A DNA stretch of 64,000 nt from an uncultured Lachnospiraceae bacterium (GCA_900318375.1 ONKG01000015.1:1-64000), one strand, 5' to 3'; shown: positions 42,278 through 50,293, numbered from the stretch's first letter. Numbers and translations are program-made. The notes: generated by a model not told the origin, from the sequence alone.

Positions 42278-43132
42278 CTAATTCTGCACGCCGTGATGGG
42301 CGGGTTCGCTGTCCAACTGCAGGGGCCGGATGCTATATCCATGGTCAAGAAGCCAGGGAATGAGGTATTTCATGGCCTTGACGGTATATTCCTTTGTGTC
42401 ATGGCACAGTACGACGCAGGTGTCCTGGTTGGGAAGCTGCGAGGTGATCCTGGTGATGACCATCTCCATATCCCCTTCTGTACCTCCGTCTCCGCTGGAA
42501 ATATTCCAGTCAAAATACTGGAAACCTTTCTGTGCAGCCTGTTCTGTCAGCAGGGTCATGATACCGGGTGTGTAATTGGCACTGATGGTGTTGGAACTGC
42601 CGCCCGCAAAACGCATGAGATTAGTCGTGTGTCCCGTCTGCTTCTGTACGATTGCCTGCATCTGGTCAATATCTTTCCAGAAAGCCTTGTCGTCGGAATA
42701 GATTCTTTCAAAATCGTGGGTGAGGGTGTGGATACCGATGCTGTTCCCTGCGGCGTCCTCTTTTTTGATCATGTCCTCATAAGCCGGGAAAGACCCTGTT
42801 ACAAAAAAAGTGACCTGTACTCCATAACGGTCCAAAGTGTCGAGCAGCTCTTGTGTGTAGGGCCCGGGTCCGTCATCGAAGGTCAGATAGACAATCTTGC
42901 CGTCCGCGTTCGGGTCGTCGATGTCTATCTCGGGAAAATCCTTTCCGGTGGCTTCTTTGTATCCTGTGTCAAAGGGAATATCCCTGTAAATGACAGTCTG
43001 ATTACCGGCTTTGTCAGTGACCTGGTAACAGATTCTGTCTTCCAGGACAGTTCTCTCGACCTGGTCTGTAAGATCCCCGTCCCGGTCATCTGCTGCGGAA
43101 AAGCCCTCCTCCTTATATTCCTGCCAGGGCAT
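42278..43132 (-). CDS. Polysaccharide deacetylase domain (C-terminal part of a frame-split protein)
   Basis: These 284 residues carry a NodB-type carbohydrate esterase 4 domain: the metal/catalytic motif LTFDDGPGPYT, HTLTH (HxxxH), RFAGGSSN in place of the usual RxPxG, FDWNISSGD, and VVLCHD. Before it is an Ig-like DUF5011-type segment (EYKEEGFSAADDRDGDLTDQ). The likely substrate is peptidoglycan or another N-acetylated glycan at the cell surface. The ATG at 43132 lies inside the end of the upstream frame, and removing one base near 43133-43137 would join both parts into one anchored protein (...ITLDHD-MPWQEYKEEG...). Confidence 0.85.
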   Translation of the reverse strand: MPWQEYKEEGFSAADDRDGDLTDQVERTVLEDRICYQVTDKAGNQTVIYRDIPFDTGYKEATGKDFPEIDIDDPNADGKIVYLTFDDGPGPYTQELLDTLDRYGVQVTFFVTGSFPAYEDMIKKEDAAGNSIGIHTLTHDFERIYSDDKAFWKDIDQMQAIVQKQTGHTTNLMRFAGGSSNTISANYTPGIMTLLTEQAAQKGFQYFDWNISSGDGGTEGDMEMVITRITSQLPNQDTCVVLCHDTKEYTVKAMKYLIPWLLDHGYSIRPLQLDSEPAHHGVQN

Positions 43133-43784
43133 GATCGTGATCCAGAGTGATGACAGGAGGCACCTTGTCTTTTCCTGCCCCGAAAAGCCGGGCTATTCCA
43201 AAAATAAATAGAAGTACACAGAAAATGAGAATAAAAAAGGCGGCCGTCCGCGGGAGCTGTTCCAGGAGCGTTTTTTTCCGGCGTCTTGCTCCGGAGGATC
43301 TGTATGACTGCCGCTGTGAGGAGACAGTTCTGCGGTTTACAGAATCCGTCTTATGAGCAGAGGACGCTGCACGCCTTCTGGAATTCGGGACAGGACCGCT
43401 GCTTCCCCGCCTGCTCCGCGAGGATGTGCCTTCGTACCGCCTGCCCTGCGAGGGCTTGCCTTCGTACCGCCTGCCCTGCGGGGATGCGCCTTCGTACCGC
43501 CTGTCCCGCGGTGATGAGCCTTCGTACCGTCTGCTCCGCGAGGATGTGCCTTCGTACCGCCTGCCCTGCGAGGGCTTGCCTTCGTACCGTCTGCTCTGCG
43601 GGGATGCGCCTTTGTACCGTCTGCTCTGCGGGGATGTGCCGGCAGCCCGTCGGGGCGGGGAGGATATATTGGCGCTTTGCCCTCTTCCCGGGGAGGTTTT
43701 ACTTCTTTGCCGTGCCCCTGACGGGGTTTTCCTTCTGTTGTCTGGTGTTTGTCCGGCAGGCCTGCCGGTGGTCGTCTTTTTCAA
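43113..43784 (-). CDS. Basic-repeat membrane anchor (N-terminal part of the split deacetylase)
   Basis: From TTG 43784 (AAGGAG 6 nt upstream) the 223-residue frame has a Lys/Arg/Ser-rich N-terminus. It contains eight tandem decapeptides of the type RRYEGKPSQG, RRYEGTSSRS and RRYEGASPQG (about 60-140), with a four-unit higher-order period. More basic linker, one membrane span (about 182-202) and the start of an Ig-like domain (VPPVITLDHD) follow before a premature stop. The cytoplasmic, strongly basic repeat tail is unusual for a deacetylase anchor. A longer frame to 43844 exists but lacks a ribosome-binding site. Confidence 0.65.
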   Translation of the reverse strand: MKKTTTGRPAGQTPDNRRKTPSGARQRSKTSPGRGQSANISSPPRRAAGTSPQSRRYKGASPQSRRYEGKPSQGRRYEGTSSRSRRYEGSSPRDRRYEGASPQGRRYEGKPSQGRRYEGTSSRSRRGSSGPVPNSRRRAASSAHKTDSVNRRTVSSQRQSYRSSGARRRKKTLLEQLPRTAAFFILIFCVLLFIFGIARLFGAGKDKVPPVITLDHDHALAGI

Positions 43785-43803
43785 TGAGTGCTCCTTCGGA
43801 AGG

Positions 43804-43835
43804 AAAAAACACGTCCGCACCTGGATGCGGACGTG
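43804..43835 (-). terminator. Intrinsic terminator just upstream of the deacetylase start
   Basis: CACGTCCGCA (43810-43819) pairs with TGCGGACGTG (43826-43835). On the minus strand it is followed by six T residues. It ends the DUF937 gene but lies only 20 nt before the TTG start of the deacetylase anchor, leaving little room for a separate promoter. Confidence 0.82.
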
Positions 43836-43948
43836 AAAAAGCATTGCTGTGTAGATCTGCTCAAGACCTTTTTGGGTCCCTTACAGAGATTTGCGAGTAC
43901 CGGATTCCATTGTGCATCAGGAGACAGATGCTCCCTGAAAATGTTTCT

Positions 43949-44563
43949 TTACTTTTTTGATGCTGTGAGAAGAAGGCTGAGCAGTTCTGTGCCGTCGATA
44001 CGGCCGTCGCCGTTCTTGTCCAGACCCATCTGTGCAGCCGGAGCAGCTTCCTGCTTACCGCCCGGGAGGGAACCGAAGATTCCGCCGCCGGTGAGCAGGG
44101 AAGAGAGAGGGCTTACAGGCTTCTGGGTATTGGCGGCCTGGGCGGCTTCTGCGGCAGAGGCTTCAGCGGCATTGGAAACACCGCTCATGAGGCCGGGAGC
44201 CATAATGGAAAGAACCTGGTGGATCTGGTCAGTACCCAGACCGGTCTGCGCGGACAGATCCTGTGTGACCTTGTCTTCTTTTTTGCCGAGAATGTGATGG
44301 ATGATCTTGGCCCCGTCATCTTCATCGGCATCCTTGAGCTGCAGGTCCATACTGTTATTGTTTTTATGCTGAGAGAGCGCGCCGAGCAGGGAAAGAGCGC
44401 CGTCCCCGGAAGAAGCGTTCTTGGTCATATATTTGATCAGAATCGGAAGAGCAAGCATGACAAGCTTCTGGATTTGCTTGCTGGAGAGTCCTGTCTTGCC
44501 TGAGACGGAATTGACAGACGATTGTGATAACATTGTTCCGGCCAATAAACTGAGCAGATTCAT
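43949..44563 (-). CDS. DUF937 protein with C-terminal EF-hand
   Basis: The 204-residue protein has an N-terminal DUF937-type helical region (LLAGTMLSQSSVNSVSGKTGLSSKQI..., then a second block LSAQTGLGTDQIHQVLSIMAPGLMSGV). An Ala/Gly/Pro linker and a single canonical calcium loop, DKNGDGRIDGTE, lie near the C-terminus. No signal peptide is seen. The family has no established role. The EF-hand suggests calcium binding or a dockerin-like contact. It starts at ATG 44563 with GGGAGG upstream and is followed by a terminator at 43804. Confidence 0.85.
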   Translation of the reverse strand: MNLLSLLAGTMLSQSSVNSVSGKTGLSSKQIQKLVMLALPILIKYMTKNASSGDGALSLLGALSQHKNNNSMDLQLKDADEDDGAKIIHHILGKKEDKVTQDLSAQTGLGTDQIHQVLSIMAPGLMSGVSNAAEASAAEAAQAANTQKPVSPLSSLLTGGGIFGSLPGGKQEAAPAAQMGLDKNGDGRIDGTELLSLLLTASKK

Positions 44564-44791
44564 GAGATCCTCCCTTCAATAATCGGGACTCGTCCGCGAG
44601 TCCTGTGTCCCGCATGCGGGATGCAATAAAACGATTGGATGCAGCAGCTGCAAAAGAGTCTGCGGCTGAGCCTGTGCTTATATTGTATATCATTTTCTGC
44701 TGTATCGCGAGTTTTTCTGAATGAAAACAAAGCCATAAAAACAAAGCGGGAAATCAAAGCAGAGGAAAACAAAGAAAACAAGCGGATACTC

Positions 44792-44800
44792 TGGTATAAT
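44792..44800 (+). promoter_or_regulatory. Extended -10 promoter for the uridine phosphorylase gene
   Basis: TGGTATAAT is a perfect extended -10, about 50 nt before the ATG at 44852. No -35 hexamer is obvious. Confidence 0.65.
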
Positions 44801-44851
44801 AGAGACAGAAGCAGTATCGATGGTTTTCCAGTGCAGGGGGAGGGTATAGAA

Positions 44852-45733
44852 ATGATCAATTACTCAGCGGATGTGTCGAAACAGTACCATACCCAGGTCG
44901 GAATCGGGGATGTGGGACGCTATGTCCTGATGCCCGGCGACCCCAAGCGCTGTGCCAAGATAGCCCGGTATTTTGACAATGCTGAACAGGTTGCGGACAG
45001 CAGGGAATATGTGACCTGGACCGGGACGCTGGACGGTGTGATGGTGAGCGCAACTTCGTCGGGAATCGGCGGACCTTCGACCGCAATTGCCATGGAGGAA
45101 CTGAGTCTGTGCGGGGTGGATACTTTTGTCCGTGTCGGCACCTGCGGCGGCATACAGCCCGAAGTAAAGAGCGGAGATCTGGTGATCGCGACAGGCGCTG
45201 TCCGTATGGAAGGAACATCGCGGGAATATGCCCCGATTGAGTATCCGGCTGTGGCAGACCTGCAGGTGATAAATGCCCTCGCTGCGGCGGCGAAAAAACT
45301 GGGATTCGCGTATGGAAAAGAAATAGATCCGGAGACCGGAGTCTTAAAAGGATCAGAGATATCGGCCGGGGTGCGGGAGCAGAACGAAAAGCCGGCAATG
45401 GTTCCGGCTTACCATATCGGCGTCGTCCAGTGCAAGGATTCCTTTTTCGGTCAGCATGAGCCTGAGAAGATGCCTGTCTCCTATGAACTCCTGAATAAAT
45501 GGGAGGCGTGGAAGAGAATGGGATGCCTTGCTTCCGAAATGGAGTCTGCCGCTATGTTTATAGTGGCGGAGAAGCTGCGGGCAAGAGCGGGGACCTGCCT
45601 GATGGTTGTGGCAAATCAGGAGCGTGAGAAACTCGGTCTGTATAATCCGATCGTCCGTGATACTGATCAGACGATCCGCACGGGCATTGAGGCGCTGCGG
45701 GAACTGATCCGGGCGGATCTGGGCAGGTCATAA
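44852..45733 (+). CDS. udp: Uridine phosphorylase
   Basis: The enzyme splits uridine with phosphate into uracil and ribose-1-phosphate. The 293-residue protein has the nucleoside phosphorylase I motifs [14 protein letters not shown] (phosphate site), [38 protein letters not shown] and [13 protein letters not shown]. The frame is open from 44639, but GGGGGAGGG lies 7 nt before ATG 44852 and the upstream residues do not match the family. Cytidine deaminase follows 62 nt later, so together they form a pyrimidine salvage pair (cytidine to uridine to uracil). Confidence 0.93.
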   Translation: MINYSADVSKQYHTQVGIGDVGRYVLMPGDPKRCAKIARYFDNAEQVADSREYVTWTGTLDGVMVSATSSGIGGPSTAIAMEELSLCGVDTFVRVGTCGGIQPEVKSGDLVIATGAVRMEGTSREYAPIEYPAVADLQVINALAAAAKKLGFAYGKEIDPETGVLKGSEISAGVREQNEKPAMVPAYHIGVVQCKDSFFGQHEPEKMPVSYELLNKWEAWKRMGCLASEMESAAMFIVAEKLRARAGTCLMVVANQEREKLGLYNPIVRDTDQTIRTGIEALRELIRADLGRS

Positions 45734-45795
45734 CAGATCATAAAGAGGAGTAAGTGCTTCCTGCCCTGGTTTCTTTTCTGAATGGAGGCTGCGTG

Positions 45796-46218
45796 ATGGA
45801 CGAAAAACTGATCAGAGAGCTTATAGAGATGGCAGCCGACAGCCGCCGCTATTCCTATGCCCCCTATTCTCAGTACAGGGTCGGCGCGGCCCTGCTTGCC
45901 GAAGACGGGAGAGTATTCACCGGATGCAACATCGAAAATGCTGCTTATGGACCGTCCATGTGCGCCGAGCGCACGGCGATCTTCAAGGCGGTCAGTGAAA
46001 ATGTACGGGATTTTGAGGCAATCTGCGTTGTCGGCGGAAAAGGAGATGTCCCCTCGGACTATTCCGTTCCCTGCGGGGTATGCAGACAGGTGATGGCAGA
46101 GTTCTGCGATTCATCTTTCAGGATCATCGTGGCGAAGGATACAGAGCACTTTAACATTTACACCCTGGGAGAACTGCTCCCGAAGAGCTTTGGGCCTGAC
46201 AATCTGACAAGCGGATGA
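45796..46218 (+). CDS. cdd: Cytidine deaminase
   Basis: This small tetrameric zinc enzyme (140 residues) converts cytidine to uridine. Motifs are YSQYRVGAALLAEDGRVFTGCN, GPSMCAERTAIFKAV (Cys ligand plus catalytic Glu) and PCGVCRQVMAEF (the other two Cys ligands). A longer frame opens at 45754. ATG 45796 with GGAGG 7 nt upstream gives the usual N-terminus. It acts with the uridine phosphorylase encoded just upstream. Confidence 0.95.
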   Translation: MDEKLIRELIEMAADSRRYSYAPYSQYRVGAALLAEDGRVFTGCNIENAAYGPSMCAERTAIFKAVSENVRDFEAICVVGGKGDVPSDYSVPCGVCRQVMAEFCDSSFRIIVAKDTEHFNIYTLGELLPKSFGPDNLTSG

Positions 46219-46318
46219 TCAGATATGATCCCGGGAGCAGGATCGGGACATTCCTTTACAGGCACTTTCCAAAACAGTGCGGCAGAACTGCTAATAAGAA
46301 CTGATAATATGATGATGT

Positions 46319-46487
46319 TGAGGTCAAAAGGTGGTTAAGGGAACACCGTCTCGTCAAGTTGCACAAACGCCTTGGGCACGCTCTCGCTCTGCCCTCGCTG
46401 GCAGCGGTGCTAAGGCCGCTAAAAATCAGCGGCCAAGTACCGGCCGCTCGCCAAGGCCCTTCGGCTGTTTGTGCAACTTGACGAGAC
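46319..46487. other. Long inverted-repeat element sharing a 24-mer with the liv leader
   Basis: Arms 46348-46368 and 46467-46487 (GTCTCGTCAAGTTGCACAA...) are perfect 21-bp reverse complements. Inside are GCCTTGG/CCAAGGC and GGCCGCTaaaaatcAGCGGCC pairings, giving a cruciform of about 140 nt. At its left edge (46319-46342) is a 24-nt sequence containing AGGTCAAAAGGTGGTTAAGG, which occurs identically at 36813-36836. The stretch 46219-46618 holds no convincing gene. It may be a non-autonomous mobile or structured RNA element. Confidence 0.65.
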
Positions 46488-46533
46488 TCAAATATGATAA
46501 TAACTGAAACAGCATGGTCTGTGTGAACAAAAC

Positions 46534-46570
46534 AAATCGGGTGAAGGAAAGATTTCCGTCACCCGATTTT
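46534..46570. terminator. Bidirectional intrinsic terminator
   Basis: AAATCGGGTGA pairs with TCACCCGATTT around a short A/G/T-rich loop, with TTTT on plus and TGTTTTGTT on minus. It lies between convergent cdd and the small gene at 46619. Confidence 0.7.
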
Positions 46571-46618
46571 CAGGACTCGTGAGTATGCCTTGAATGGACG
46601 GCATCCGGGGCAGATTAT

Positions 46619-46918
46619 TCAGCCCTCAACGATCAGATAGCGGCCGTCCCCGACAGGAAATACCTCTGCAGCAGAGAAGATATCTTCTCCCTCCACGTCG
46701 GTCCCGACTTCTTCGAAATACTGGCGTACTTCTTTTTTGGACCCGGCGACGACGGCAAAGCACATCTCCAGAAAGTCTGCTGCTTCCTCCGGTGTTGATG
46801 CCACCTCTTCGGGGAAGAGCTGAAGCTGTTTGTTCAGAAAACAATCCAGAACAGCGGCGTCGTAATCGGGGTGGGAGAAACCTTTTGATTTTTTGTCTGC
46901 TGCTTTTTTCTGTGCCAT
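46619..46918 (-). CDS. Small conserved-looking protein of unknown function
   Basis: The 99-residue soluble protein has a Lys-rich start (MAQKKAADKKSKG), then a compact acidic domain with DYDAAVLDCFLNKQLQLFPE, ADFLEMCFAVVAG and VGDGRYLIVEG. It has no signal, span or catalytic motif. No family is recognised. AGGATTGCC precedes the ATG (weak AGGA). It stands alone, bounded by a terminator on its 3' side. Confidence 0.7.
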   Translation of the reverse strand: MAQKKAADKKSKGFSHPDYDAAVLDCFLNKQLQLFPEEVASTPEEAADFLEMCFAVVAGSKKEVRQYFEEVGTDVEGEDIFSAAEVFPVGDGRYLIVEG

Positions 46919-47149
46919 GGCAATCCTTTCATATCTTATATTGAAGAATGGTGGAGAATGTACGTATATCGAAGAATATATACGAAGGGATAACGGTAAC
47001 TAATATATTTTTTTTATTATATTGATGAGCTTGTTTCTTTGCAAGGAAAAGCATGGGCCGGCAGGGAAAGGCAAAGCGATTCAAATACAGTTCACGATCC
47101 CCCGAAGGGCGTGAATATGTAAGGCTGCGCGCGGCGCAAACCGCAGTAA

Positions 47150-47178
47150 TTGACAGGGGGATTGCTGGTTGCTAAACT
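47150..47178 (+). promoter_or_regulatory. Strong sigma-A promoter upstream of the AEC transporter
   Basis: Consensus TTGACA (47150-47155), a 17-bp spacer and TAAACT (47173-47178). Transcription would start near 47185, just before the short leader frame. Confidence 0.8.
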
Positions 47179-47207
47179 GTATTCCATGTCTGCACCGGGC
47201 AGGCGCA

Positions 47208-47324
47208 ATGAGAGAGAGTTACAATAGAAACCGCAGAAACCGCTTTCGCGGGTTTTTAGTCCGGATGGTCTGTGAACGGACGTGCTCCGGACCGGCCGCA
47301 GAGAGAAATGGCAGGAAAGAATGA
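47208..47324 (+). CDS. Candidate 38-codon Arg/Asn-rich leader peptide
   Basis: The frame begins at ATG 47208, about 23 nt after the predicted transcription start, with MRESYNRNRRNRFRGF: six Arg codons in the first 14. A terminator-like hairpin (47237-47257) lies over codons 10-17. The frame ends in an ATGA overlap with the transporter start at 47321, so translation of the two could be coupled. The ribosome-binding site (GGGCAGGCGC) is weak. The arrangement resembles ribosome-mediated attenuation but is untested. Confidence 0.4.
   Translation: MRESYNRNRRNRFRGFLVRMVCERTCSGPAAERNGRKE
47237..47257 (+). terminator. Attenuator-like hairpin in the AEC transporter leader
   Basis: AAACCGC (47237-47243) pairs with GCGGGTTT (47248-47255) with one bulged G, followed by T residues to 47257. 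It lies between promoter and gene, so it would act as an attenuator. Confidence 0.5.
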
Positions 47325-48256
47325 ACACAAGTCTGGTATTGATGAGCAAGCTTGTCTCGATGATGATCATCGCGGCTGTCGGACTGCTTATAATCCGGAT
47401 CGGACTTCTGGATGAGCGGGACAGACGTCAGCTGGCAAAGCTGAGTCTTTATGTACTGCAGCCGTGCCTGATCATTATGTCCTTTCAGATTGAACTGACA
47501 CCGGAAAGGCTGCAGGGCTTTGGCCTGGCTGTGGTCTTTGCCGGCCTGGTTCAAGGAGGATTTATTATTGTAACGGAAGTGCTGGAACGAATCGGTCTGA
47601 TCGATGTCGTAGAGGAACTTACGATTATTTATACCAACTGCGGAAACCTGATTCTGCCGATTGTAAGTATGACACTTGGACCGGAGATGACTTTTTATGC
47701 CAGCGCCTTTCCGATCTTTTTTAACATTTTTTTCTGGACACACGGTGTCAGCCGAATGAGCGGAGGCGGATTTGACTGGCGAAAACTCGTCTTCAATACA
47801 AATATCATTGCACTGCTGACCGGCCTTCTGCTGATGCTGCTGCAGATTCCGATTCCGGGAGTTCTGAAGACTTCCATGGAGATGTTTTCCGACATGCTGG
47901 GACCTACATCCATGCTTGTGATCGGCATGACCATGGCAGGCGCGGATTACAAAGAAATGCTGTCCTATAAAAAAGCATATCTGGTCATCTTTTTGAGACT
48001 GATCGGATTTCCCCTTATAGCAATCGCGGTCCTGCGATTCAGCGGCTTCCTGTCCCGGCATCCGGACTTTATTCCGGTTCTGCGCGTGTCCTTTATGGCT
48101 GCAGCCGCTCCTCCGGCAGCAAATGTTGCCCAGGTCGCGGTCATTTATAACAAGCATCCTGCCAAAGCAGGTTTTTACAATATTCTGGGAATGCTTTTGT
48201 GTGTGCTCACTATGCCCTTGATCGATTACATTTACGGACTGGTTTTTTTAGGATAA
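47321..48256 (+). CDS. AEC-family (auxin efflux carrier-like) transporter
   Basis: The 311-residue membrane protein has ten predicted spans in two halves, as in AEC/BASS-type carriers. It shows LIIRIGLLDERDRRQLAKLSLYV after the first span, the central crossover YTNCGNLILPIVSM, MLVIGMTMAGADYKEML and the C-terminal AAAAPPAANVAQVAVIYNKHP, all AEC features. Substrates are usually organic acids or amino acids and cannot be fixed here. ATG 47321 (AGGAAAG just upstream) is preferred over GTG 47282. The Arg-rich leader hints at, but does not prove, an arginine-linked role. Confidence 0.9.
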   Translation: MNTSLVLMSKLVSMMIIAAVGLLIIRIGLLDERDRRQLAKLSLYVLQPCLIIMSFQIELTPERLQGFGLAVVFAGLVQGGFIIVTEVLERIGLIDVVEELTIIYTNCGNLILPIVSMTLGPEMTFYASAFPIFFNIFFWTHGVSRMSGGGFDWRKLVFNTNIIALLTGLLLMLLQIPIPGVLKTSMEMFSDMLGPTSMLVIGMTMAGADYKEMLSYKKAYLVIFLRLIGFPLIAIAVLRFSGFLSRHPDFIPVLRVSFMAAAAPPAANVAQVAVIYNKHPAKAGFYNILGMLLCVLTMPLIDYIYGLVFLG

Positions 48257-48323
48257 GTCATTTTAGGATAAGTTATTTGGAAAAAAGGATAGATTACTTA
48301 AAAAAGGATTACTGCAAAATAAG

Positions 48324-48373
48324 AAAGCGGCAGGAAGCTTCGATCATTTAATGATCGGCCTTCTGCCGCTTTT
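48324..48373. terminator. Intrinsic terminator after the AEC gene
   Basis: AAGCGGCAG(G)AAG pairs with CTTCTGCCGCTT, with an inner GATCATT/AATGATC hairpin and TTTT on plus. On minus a CTTTCTTATTTT tract may end scpA transcription as well. Confidence 0.82.
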
Positions 48374-48383
48374 GGTATTCTAT

Positions 48384-48434
48384 TAATGGGCAGCCGGAGC
48401 TAATGAGCAGCCGGAGCTAATGAGAAGCCGGAGT
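48384..48434. repeat. Three tandem 17-bp units at the 3' end of scpA
   Basis: Units at 48384, 48401 and 48418 follow TAATG(G/A)G(C/A)AGCCGGAG. They lie between the terminator and the scpA stop. Confidence 0.85.
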
Positions 48435-48448
48435 TGTCCCGGCCTTTT

Positions 48449-50218
48449 CTACAGGCGCCTGGCCCAAAGACGGGAGAGACGCGTCTGTTCCCAGGCGGGA
48501 TTTTCACGGCACTGCCCGCGGGAGGCTGTCTGCCATGCGGATCTCTTAATACAGACGGCTCCGTTTTTGAAATCGCAAAGGGGAGAAATATGACGCGGGG
48601 TCCTGCCATACCACAGATGCGCAGAAAACGGCAGTGGAGAGACTTCTTCTGCAAAAGGCGTTTCTTCTGCGCGGAGAGCCGTATCGGCGGGAGTTTCTTC
48701 TTCCGCCAGGGGAGCGTCTTCTGCAGGAGAATCCGCTTCCTGCTGCGGAACTTCCGGCGCAGGAGTCTCTTCTTCCGTTCGGGCAGCCTCTGCGCCGGGA
48801 AGTTTATCTTCCATCAGCGGAGCCTTTGCTGCGGGAGTTTCTTTTTCCATCAGGGGTGTTTCTTCTGCGGACGTGTCGACTTTTTTGGAAATCTCTGCTT
48901 CCTCTGCGGAATCATCCGCGGATCCGGATATCTCTATCTCTTCCGCAAAAGCCGCAGGCATCCGGACTTGGGTAAACATGTTTTCCGAAGAGGCGGATAC
49001 AGGATCAGCGGCAGGGAGATGGTACTCAGGGACAAAGGGAAGTACCGGGGAAACGACCTCCATTCTGCTGTGAAAGGAGAGAGAACTGATCCCGGAGGAG
49101 TCGATGTCAGTTTCTTCGGGAGGAGCAGTGTCCTCACTTTCTTCCTCATAACTATCCGCAGGAGCATTATCAGTCTTTTTCCCTTCAGGAATATTTGCGG
49201 GGGTATTTTCTTCTTCTTCAGGAACTTCGACCGGAACGTCCTCCACGGCAACTGTTATTTCCCCTGCAGAGTCCTCCCCAGCAGCTGTTTCTTCTATAAC
49301 TGCAGTTTCTTCCCGGGCAAGGTCCTCCCCAGCAGCGGCCTCTTCCCCGGCAAGGTCCTGCGCAGCAGCAGTTTCTTCCCCGGCAAGAGCTTCCGCAGCA
49401 GTTATTTCTGTCTCAGCAGAGTCATCCCCGGGAGTGGTTTCCGGAAGAGCAGAGGAAGAGTTTTCTCCTGTTTCGGAAGATTCAATTAGGATTTTTCCGC
49501 AGATGGAATCCTGGACAATCTGCACCTTCTGGTTTTTCATGAGTTCCAGAAGTATGAGGAAGGTCACGATGACTTCCTCCTTACTCTCCTGTGACTCCAG
49601 GAGAGCACGGAAATCGGTCCTGGGGTGTGCCTGCAGATAGGCGCGGATATAAAGGGTCTTGGTATCGATATTGACTTCTTCGCGCCTGATTTTACCAAAG
49701 CCGCTGCGGATCGGATCCCGGCGGCTTTTTTTTCTGCGAAGGACTTCGCCGAATACTTCTTCCAGCCTTTTGAGATCTGTGCCGCTCAGGAGTTCTTCAT
49801 AGTCGATGGGAGGCTGATAGGTGCGAACTTCCCTGGGAAGATTCTGAGCACGATAATAACGCACGCCTGCCTGCTCCCGGCAGACAGCCAGCTCCTCGGA
49901 CATGTATTTATACATCTTATATTCCAGGAGGCGGCGGACCAGCTCTTCGCGGGGATCTCCTTCCTCTTCGCCTGTTTCTTCGTCTTTTTCGCGAGGCAGA
50001 AGCATACGGCTTTTGATATCCAGAAGAGTCGCTGCCATGACGAGAAATTCACTGGTGACGTCCATGTCCTCGTGGTCCATCTGATGGACATATTCAAGGT
50101 ACTGGTCAGTGATCTCGACAATGGGAATGTCGTAGATGTCGATTTTGTTTTTTTCAATCAGGTGCATGAGCAGATCCAGAGGACCTTCGAACACCGGTAG
50201 TTTTACGGGAATAGCCAT
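48449..50218 (-). CDS. scpA: Segregation and condensation protein A with long acidic repeat tail
   Basis: ScpA is the kleisin of the SMC-ScpAB condensin-like complex. Residues 1-~245 are a normal ScpA: FEGPLDLLMHLIEKNKIDIYDIPI, LVMAATLLDIKSRMLLP, and the C-terminal winged helix VIVTFLILLELMKNQKVQIVQ. About 340 extra residues follow, very rich in Glu, Ala, Thr and Pro, with repeats such as AGEETAAAQDLAGEEAA. The last ~60 residues (from SAHLWYGRTPRH) become basic and aromatic, possibly after a frame change. Family members normally end near residue 250, so the 589-residue product is highly unusual. scpB is not adjacent. The frame starts at ATG 50218. Confidence 0.88.
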   Translation of the reverse strand: MAIPVKLPVFEGPLDLLMHLIEKNKIDIYDIPIVEITDQYLEYVHQMDHEDMDVTSEFLVMAATLLDIKSRMLLPREKDEETGEEEGDPREELVRRLLEYKMYKYMSEELAVCREQAGVRYYRAQNLPREVRTYQPPIDYEELLSGTDLKRLEEVFGEVLRRKKSRRDPIRSGFGKIRREEVNIDTKTLYIRAYLQAHPRTDFRALLESQESKEEVIVTFLILLELMKNQKVQIVQDSICGKILIESSETGENSSSALPETTPGDDSAETEITAAEALAGEETAAAQDLAGEEAAAGEDLAREETAVIEETAAGEDSAGEITVAVEDVPVEVPEEEENTPANIPEGKKTDNAPADSYEEESEDTAPPEETDIDSSGISSLSFHSRMEVVSPVLPFVPEYHLPAADPVSASSENMFTQVRMPAAFAEEIEISGSADDSAEEAEISKKVDTSAEETPLMEKETPAAKAPLMEDKLPGAEAARTEEETPAPEVPQQEADSPAEDAPLAEEETPADTALRAEETPFAEEVSPLPFSAHLWYGRTPRHISPLCDFKNGAVCIKRSAWQTASRGQCRENPAWEQTRLSRLWARRL

Positions 50219-50293
50219 AATTTTATACTCGGGATGCCGTCCTGCGGGACGAAAAGAACCTGTACTGCAGCAGAATTTTTTTCAGCAGTTTGC

